A stretch of 10,857 bases of DNA, from positions 1-10,857 of the forward strand of contig DOVG01000042.1 of assembly GCA_003520205.1 (NCBI GenBank), written 5' to 3'. Each line of letters opens with the position of its first letter. The first letter of the stretch is position 1. The translations under genes were made by a program, and so were the position numbers. The notes under the pieces were generated by a model. It did no database searches, was not told the DNA's origin, and saw only the letters and a program-made list of their open reading frames with translations. Origin of the DNA: Lachnospiraceae bacterium (lineage in GTDB: Bacteria; Bacillota; Clostridia; Lachnospirales; Lachnospiraceae). This document shows, in pieces, positions 6,601 through 10,857 of this stretch.

Positions 6601-8144
6601 AAAAACTTATTATAGCTCTCATAATTATTGCTTTTGTAGTTGGTGGTACATATGTAGGTATTAGAATATATAAAAGACATAAGCAGAATTCTAATCCGGT
6701 TAATGTATATTCACTTGAAGAATATGGCGACAGCAGCTGGTATGAGGATGATTCCAGCTCTATGTCGGGTTCTATATCTTCAAGCGGTAACCAGAAAATA
6801 TATCTGGATAGTTCTAAGCAGATCAAAGAAATATATGTTAAGCAGGGTGATAAAGTAAAAGCAGGTCAGGAACTCCTAAAGTATGATGATACTCAGGCAA
6901 GACTTAATATTGAGTCGATGTATACTGATCTGGAGGTTACTAAATCAGAACTAGCGCAGGCATATAATGAACTGGATAAACTTAAGAAAAAGAAACCGGT
7001 AGAAAAAACAACACAGAAGAAAACAGAAGCTACGACACAGAAGAAAACAGAAGCTACAACACAGGAACCAACAGCATCGCCTTCTCCATCAATAACTCCG
7101 TCTCCTTCACCTACACCGGAAATATCAACGGCAACAAGTACAGATGCTCAGGAATCGACTTCTAACAAAACAACAGAAGCTACGACTGAGAAGAAAAAGA
7201 AGAAAAAGAAAAAGAAAACAACAGAAGAGACAACTTCTACAACAGAAGCAACAACACAAAAAGATATTCCTTACGATAAGGATAGTGGTAAGGATGATGA
7301 TAGTGATGGTGCTGATGATGAAGAGGATGATGACGATGAAGAATATACTGAATATGAATTATCTCTTGCCATAACAAGACAAAATGAAGAGATTAAATCA
7401 ATTCAGAATGATATCGATAATCAGAATCTTGCGATAAAAAAAGCAGAAAGAAATCTTGATTCGCAGGCAGTTGTTGCCAAGGTAAGCGGAACAGTTTCAA
7501 AGCTGATTACAGCAGATGAAAGCAGAGCTTCAGGAACACCGCTCATGGTAATTGACGGAGCAGGTTCGTATATAGCTACTGTTTCTGTCGGCGAATATGA
7601 ACTTGCAAGTCTTTCAATCGGGACTGAAGTATCTGTATATTGTTATGATACAGGTAACAGATATCCCGGTACAATTGTAAGTATAGGTATAAATCCGGTC
7701 GGGGAAAGCTCGTCCAGCTTTATTCAGTCATATTATCCTGTAAAAGTATCTATAGAACCGAATGATGATCTGTCGGATGGTTCATATGTAGAGGTAAGTG
7801 TTGATAAAACGACTGCCAGTTCAGATGATCCTGACGCAGGTGATGATATAGCATCAGTTACTGATGCGGATTTCTCTGAATATGTAGATATGCCGGAGGA
7901 TAAAGCTGATGATATAGTTATTCCGCTTTTCTTTGTAAAAAAAGAAGGTAATAGATACTATGTCATGAAGGCTCATAATGGAAGACTTAAGAAACAATAT
8001 ATAAATACCGGTAAGATATACTATGGAACAGAAATATCTGTTACGGGTGGAATCTCATCCAGTGACTGGATAGCATTTCCGTATGATAAGAATGCCACAG
8101 AAGGCAAAGTTTGCAGAGAAGCAGATTCAGAAGATCTGTATTAG
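6597..8144 (+). CDS. HlyD/MacA-like adaptor protein 2 with Thr/Pro/Lys and acidic hairpin-tip insert
   Basis: This is a second, 515-residue adaptor for the same exporter. It has a signal-anchor helix at residues 4-24, a first lipoyl half at about 66-98 (IKEIYVKQGDKVKAGQELLKYDD), hairpin helix 1 at about 99-134, helix 2 at about 252-290, and a second lipoyl half VVAKVSGTVSKLI (292-304). A barrel region follows at about 322-405 and a membrane-proximal domain to the C-terminus (LFFVKKEGNRYYVMK, GGISSSDWIAFP). Between the helices, where the tip should be, lie about 115 residues (136-250) of low complexity. These comprise KKTEATTQ repeats, a Ser-Pro-Thr stretch, nine consecutive lysines (199-207) and a block with 14 acidic residues out of 17 (233-249). 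Its start overlaps the ATPase stop, with GGGAGG at 6582-6587. It is clearly paralogous in fold to adaptor 1 but very different in its inserts. Confidence 0.87.
   Translation: MKKLIIALIIIAFVVGGTYVGIRIYKRHKQNSNPVNVYSLEEYGDSSWYEDDSSSMSGSISSSGNQKIYLDSSKQIKEIYVKQGDKVKAGQELLKYDDTQARLNIESMYTDLEVTKSELAQAYNELDKLKKKKPVEKTTQKKTEATTQKKTEATTQEPTASPSPSITPSPSPTPEISTATSTDAQESTSNKTTEATTEKKKKKKKKKTTEETTSTTEATTQKDIPYDKDSGKDDDSDGADDEEDDDDEEYTEYELSLAITRQNEEIKSIQNDIDNQNLAIKKAERNLDSQAVVAKVSGTVSKLITADESRASGTPLMVIDGAGSYIATVSVGEYELASLSIGTEVSVYCYDTGNRYPGTIVSIGINPVGESSSSFIQSYYPVKVSIEPNDDLSDGSYVEVSVDKTTASSDDPDAGDDIASVTDADFSEYVDMPEDKADDIVIPLFFVKKEGNRYYVMKAHNGRLKKQYINTGKIYYGTEISVTGGISSSDWIAFPYDKNATEGKVCREADSEDLY
7017..7064 (+). 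repeat. 24-bp tandem repeat encoding KKTEATTQ
   Basis: Two adjacent 24-base units (7017-7040 and 7041-7064) differ at one position (g/a at unit position 18). They encode two identical KKTEATTQ octapeptides. Degenerate relatives (TTEATTE, TTEATTQ) occur further along the same insert. This looks like in-frame repeat expansion. Confidence 0.85.
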
Positions 8145-8158
8145 AGGAGGACACATAA

Positions 8159-9466
8159 GTGATAGAAAATATTAGACTGTCATTTCAAGGTATATTCAGT
8201 CATAAAATGCGTTCTTTTCTTACTATGCTCGGTATTATTATTGGTATAGCTGCCATTATTGCTATCGTTTCGACTATTAAAGGAACAAATGATGAGATTA
8301 AGAACAGTCTTGTCGGTTCAGGCGATAATGTAGTAGAAGTAAATATCACACAGGGTGGAATGCCTGTAAATGCAAATGATGGCGTTGACATGAAGAAGCT
8401 TCCAATCATAAATAATGAGATGATGGATGCAATAAAAGCGTTTGAAAGTGTACAGGATGTGGCTATTTATCATAAAGCTATATCTTATGAAGGAATTAAT
8501 CATAGTTCAAATCAGCTTTCAGGTGCATATATATATGGCTGTACAAATGATTATCTGAGAATTCAGAATTATAGGGTACAACAGGGAAGACTCTTTACTG
8601 ATAAGGATTTCAAGAATTTTAATAAAGTTGTTATTCTTGATTCAACAACATCTTATTCACTTTTTAATGGAGAAGACCCAATCAATAAAACTATTGAGAT
8701 AATGGGTAATCCGTTTGTTGTAGTGGGTGTTGTAGAAAAAGATGATAATTTCCAACCGATTATTAATTCTATAGATGACTGGTATGATAATTATGGTGAT
8801 GAATCTTCCGGTATTATAATACTTCCGGATACTGTATGGCCCATAGTTTATGCATATGATCAGCCATACGAGGTTATAGTTAAGGCGACTACAACTGAGA
8901 ATATGCAGGATGCCGGTAAGAAAACGCAGGACTATCTGAACAGCTTTATTCAGAAATCTTCTGTTCCGGAGAGAGAATCAGGCGGACCGGACAGTGAATC
9001 AGATTCTGAAGAAGATACTGTAAAATATAAGAGTAAAGATATACTTCAAAAGGCAAAGGATCTTCAGAAGTTACAGACTTCAACAAGTACACAACTTATA
9101 TGGATAGCAAGCATATCACTTCTTGTAGGTGGTATAGGTGTTATGAATATTATGCTTGTTTCTGTTACAGAACGTACTAAGGAGATAGGTCTGAAGAAAG
9201 CTATCGGTGCAAGAAAAGGAGCTATACTTGGTCAGTTCCTGACAGAAGCTTCGGTTCTTACAAGTCTTGGAGGTATATTAGGAGTACTTACAGGAATTGC
9301 TCTTGCTTACTTTATATCTAATGTAGCCGAGGTTCCTGTTGCTATAAGTGTTCCATCAATACTTGTATCTGTTATATTCTCTATGGTGATAGGTATAGTT
9401 TTTGGACTTATTCCATCTATCAAAGCTGCTAATCTTAATCCTATAGATGCTTTGAGATATGAATAA
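8159..9466 (+). CDS. MacB-type ABC transporter permease (FtsX fold)
   Basis: This is a 435-residue membrane subunit with four membrane helices at about residues 21-40, 313-335, 366-388 and 398-420. A large extracytoplasmic MacB-type domain (about 45-310) lies between the first two. Family hallmarks are the N-terminal IRLSFQGIFSHKMRSFLTMLGIIIGIAAII, shown by its NxxxLR-like start and TMLGIIIG, then SISLLVGGIGVMNIML and VTERTKEIGLKKAIGA, and the ending NPIDALRYE. Translation starts at GTG 8159 after AGAGGAGG (8144-8151). A Ser/Glu/Asp linker at about 270-288 (ESGGPDSESDSEED) sits just before helix 2 and echoes the acidic segments of the adaptors. It is the last gene of the operon. With the ATPase it forms a mechanotransmission-type exporter; the cargo could be peptides, lipids or drugs and cannot be told from sequence. 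Confidence 0.95.
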   Translation: MIENIRLSFQGIFSHKMRSFLTMLGIIIGIAAIIAIVSTIKGTNDEIKNSLVGSGDNVVEVNITQGGMPVNANDGVDMKKLPIINNEMMDAIKAFESVQDVAIYHKAISYEGINHSSNQLSGAYIYGCTNDYLRIQNYRVQQGRLFTDKDFKNFNKVVILDSTTSYSLFNGEDPINKTIEIMGNPFVVVGVVEKDDNFQPIINSIDDWYDNYGDESSGIIILPDTVWPIVYAYDQPYEVIVKATTTENMQDAGKKTQDYLNSFIQKSSVPERESGGPDSESDSEEDTVKYKSKDILQKAKDLQKLQTSTSTQLIWIASISLLVGGIGVMNIMLVSVTERTKEIGLKKAIGARKGAILGQFLTEASVLTSLGGILGVLTGIALAYFISNVAEVPVAISVPSILVSVIFSMVIGIVFGLIPSIKAANLNPIDALRYE

Positions 9467-9494
9467 AGATATATTAAAGTTCAAGTTATCGTGC

Positions 9495-9523
9495 TTGCAA
9501 GTAAAGAACAACTTTGCTATAAT
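9495..9523 (+). promoter_or_regulatory. Sigma-A type promoter of the SEC-C protein gene
   Basis: TTGCAA (9495-9500) and a perfect -10 TATAAT (9518-9523) have a 17-base spacer. The predicted start near 9530 gives a leader of about 38 bases with AAAGGA at 9553-9558. The -35 box lies within the palindrome CTTGCAAG (9494-9501). No clear terminator separates it from the permease gene, so some read-through is possible. Confidence 0.8.
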
Positions 9524-9567
9524 CACATCTATCGATATTTTGAATATATACGAAAGGATTTAATAAA

Positions 9568-10068
9568 ATGGGTTTATTAAAAGAATGGAGAGATCATGCT
9601 TATGGTCTTGATGACAGAACACCGGAAGGTAAGCAGTTCTGGCTTAATTATTTTCAGATAGAAAAAGGAATATATGAGCAGCTTCTTGAAAAACCTGATG
9701 AAGTAGTTAAAGGTACTGTAAAAGAACTTGCAGAAAAGTATGATACAGATATAGAAACAATGGTAGGATTCCTTGATGGTATTGATGAGAGTCTTAAGGA
9801 ATCAAATAACCTTGATGAAATCACTGAAGATTCAGAAGTAACTATTAATATAGATACAGAGAAATTATATATGAACATGGTGGGATGCAATGCTGAATGG
9901 CTTTACACTTTACCAGCATGGGAGAAGATATATGACAAGGCGAAGAGAGACGAGCTTTATAAAAAGGAAAAAACATCTCATACAGTAGTTAAAGCTCCAA
10001 AGATTGGACGTAACGATCCTTGTCCTTGTGGCAGTGGTAAGAAATATAAGAAATGCTGCGGTGCATAA
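9568..10068 (+). CDS. SEC-C motif (zinc-binding) domain protein
   Basis: This 166-residue cytoplasmic protein ends in a SEC-C zinc motif, NDPCPCGSGKKYKKCC (residues 149-164), with C152, C154, C163 and C164 as likely ligands. The same motif is found at the C-terminus of SecA, where it binds SecB and ribosomes, and in many small stand-alone proteins. The N-terminal about 140 residues are probably helical (EWRDHAYGLDDRTPEGKQFW, then a Glu/Lys-rich central part) and match no family I can name with confidence. The recurrent conserved-looking part WLYTLPAWEKIYD (111-123) precedes a Lys-rich hinge. It has its own promoter at 9495 and a strong terminator at 10081, so it is probably transcribed alone. 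It is not a SecA fragment, because the N-terminal portion is unrelated. The molecular role is unknown. Confidence 0.9.
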   Translation: MGLLKEWRDHAYGLDDRTPEGKQFWLNYFQIEKGIYEQLLEKPDEVVKGTVKELAEKYDTDIETMVGFLDGIDESLKESNNLDEITEDSEVTINIDTEKLYMNMVGCNAEWLYTLPAWEKIYDKAKRDELYKKEKTSHTVVKAPKIGRNDPCPCGSGKKYKKCCGA

Positions 10069-10080
10069 ATGTATGTTCAG

Positions 10081-10106
10081 GGTGGGCTTTTTAGCCCACC
10101 TTTTAA
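10081..10106 (+). terminator. Strong intrinsic terminator after the SEC-C gene
   Basis: GGTGGGCT (10081-10088) pairs perfectly with AGCCCACC (10093-10100) over 8 bp around a TTTT loop and is followed by TTTTAAT. It lies only 22 bases before the helicase start codon, so it may also attenuate transcription into that gene. Confidence 0.92.
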
Positions 10107-10126
10107 TATTTTTCGGAGTATAGTTA

Positions 10127-10857
10127 ATGTTTACTGAAGAACAAAGCAAAGCTATAGAAGCTTTTAATGGTCCACATTTAGTGCTGGGCACGCCGGGATC
10201 AGGTAAAACAACAGTTATAATTAATAGAATAAATAATCTGATATATGGTCATGATATTAATCCGACTAATATTCTTGTAATCACATTTACAAAAGCTGCA
10301 GCAGTCTCTATGAAGAAAAGATTTCTTGAGCTTACATGTCTTAATGATACTTCAGTGAGATTTGGTACATTTCATTCATTTTTTTTCTGGATAATTCGTA
10401 CTGCATATGGTCAGGACAAAAGAATAAATGTATTGGATGAAAATGAGAAGAGAAATAAGATAAGAGAACTTCTAAAAGAGATAAATAAAGATTTATATGA
10501 TAATGAAGAAGTTGTTTCAGGAATAATAAGTCAGTTTTCGCTGATAGCATCGGATATGATAGATATTACGAATTATTATTCAGGAACGATGAGTCAGCAG
10601 GATTTTATAAGATTATATAGAGATTATAATAGCTATAAAGAAAAGAAAGGCCTTATTGATTTTGATGATATGCTTACGCTTTGTTATAAACTTCTATCAG
10701 AAAGAAGAGATATAACACAGTATCTTAGAAGCATGTATCCATATATAATGGTTGATGAGTTCCAGGATACTAATCTGCTTCAATATGAAATCATAAAGCT
10801 TTTATCATATCCGTCAGGAAATATATATGTTGTAGGTGATGACGATCAGTCTATCTA
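10127..10857 (+). CDS. UvrD/PcrA-like superfamily 1A DNA helicase, 5' part (cut by window edge)
   Basis: The ATG at 10127 opens a frame without stops to the right edge (243 complete codons). The start has GGAG at 10115-10118, 8 bases upstream. The product is the N-terminal 1A domain of an ATP-dependent 3'-5' DNA helicase of the UvrD/Rep/PcrA group. Visible motifs are the Q motif TEEQSKAI, Walker A GTPGSGKT (residues 21-28), motif Ia ITFTKAAAVSMKKRF, TFHSFF, LIDFDDML, Walker B MVDEFQDTN and motif III VGDDDQSI at the edge. The usual A-G-A/P in front of Walker A is replaced by LGTPGSGKT. The small size of the 1B region (about residues 100-190) suggests a compact Clostridia-type paralogue rather than the main PcrA, but the rest is not visible. 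No separate promoter is seen between the terminator and the gene. Confidence 0.93.
   Translation, partial: MFTEEQSKAIEAFNGPHLVLGTPGSGKTTVIINRINNLIYGHDINPTNILVITFTKAAAVSMKKRFLELTCLNDTSVRFGTFHSFFFWIIRTAYGQDKRINVLDENEKRNKIRELLKEINKDLYDNEEVVSGIISQFSLIASDMIDITNYYSGTMSQQDFIRLYRDYNSYKEKKGLIDFDDMLTLCYKLLSERRDITQYLRSMYPYIMVDEFQDTNLLQYEIIKLLSYPSGNIYVVGDDDQSI

Noticed and set aside
7190..7220. Possible -1 programmed frameshift at the AAG/AAA lysine run in adaptor 2
   Set aside because: The run gives only G-AAA-AAG, not the A-AAA-AAG heptamer. The zero frame continues into a complete lipoyl/barrel half, so no shift is needed.
7144..7374. Arg/Lys/Met-rich + strand open frame within adaptor 2
   Set aside because: It is a frame shadow of the A-rich Thr/Lys insert and its basic run is an artefact of reading AAG/AAA tracts out of frame.
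9467..9517. AAAGTT...AACTTT inverted repeat after the permease as a terminator
   Set aside because: The arms are 6 bp and 28 bases apart, with no T-run following. The right arm overlaps the SEC-C promoter spacer.
1..10857. Mobile element, CRISPR array, toxin-antitoxin or phage-defence island
   Set aside because: No transposase, integrase, spaced direct repeats or known defence module is visible. The UvrD-like helicase alone is better explained as a chromosomal repair paralogue.

Overview
The window is AT-rich, densely packed with genes, and every supported gene lies on the + strand. Strong AGGAGG-type ribosome binding sites, sigma-A type promoters, a DUF5688 protein and a RarA with the typical clostridial N-terminus point to a low-GC Firmicute, most likely a Lachnospiraceae relative. 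That assignment is inferred from protein style; the sequence does not fix genus or species. No gene-free stretch exceeds 300 bases. The longest is about 180 bases (1689-1868), which holds a terminator, a small dyad and a promoter. I see no tRNA, rRNA, CRISPR array, insertion sequence or phage gene.

Region 1 (1-1753): the 3' part of hisC (histidinol-phosphate aminotransferase), a short DUF5688 protein whose ribosome binding site sits inside a small hairpin, and a cold-shock protein gene with its own promoter, two flanking dyads and a good terminator.

Region 2 (1776-9466): a probable long operon starting at an excellent promoter (1801-1829). The order is TetR-family regulator, stand-alone CheY-like receiver, rarA (AAA+ replication-repair ATPase), a 70-residue two-helix membrane protein, HlyD/MacA-like adaptor 1, MacB/LolD-like ABC ATPase, adaptor 2, and a MacB-type FtsX-fold permease. 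Gaps are small (2 to 14 bases) or the genes overlap (17 bases at rarA/small protein, 4 bases at ATPase/adaptor 2). The last four genes form an ABC export machine of MacAB type. Its unusual points are two different adaptors and long charged or Thr/Pro/Lys-rich low-complexity inserts in the extracytoplasmic parts. Adaptor 1 has an acidic lipoyl-loop insert and a tail of 80 residues of which 40 are Asp/Glu. Adaptor 2 has about 115 residues of Thr/Pro/Lys-rich and then acidic sequence at its hairpin tip. The permease has a short acidic linker. Since such a cell has no outer membrane, these segments are plausibly wall-facing. The TetR protein probably controls the operon, and a half-matched dyad just upstream of the -35 box is a candidate operator.

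Region 3 (9495-10857): a SEC-C zinc-motif protein with its own near-consensus promoter and a strong terminator, then the first 243 codons of a UvrD/PcrA-like superfamily 1 helicase that runs off the right edge.

The most interesting element is the two-adaptor export system with oppositely charged disordered segments, co-transcribed with a regulator, an orphan receiver and rarA. I see no clearly novel defence or mobile system here.
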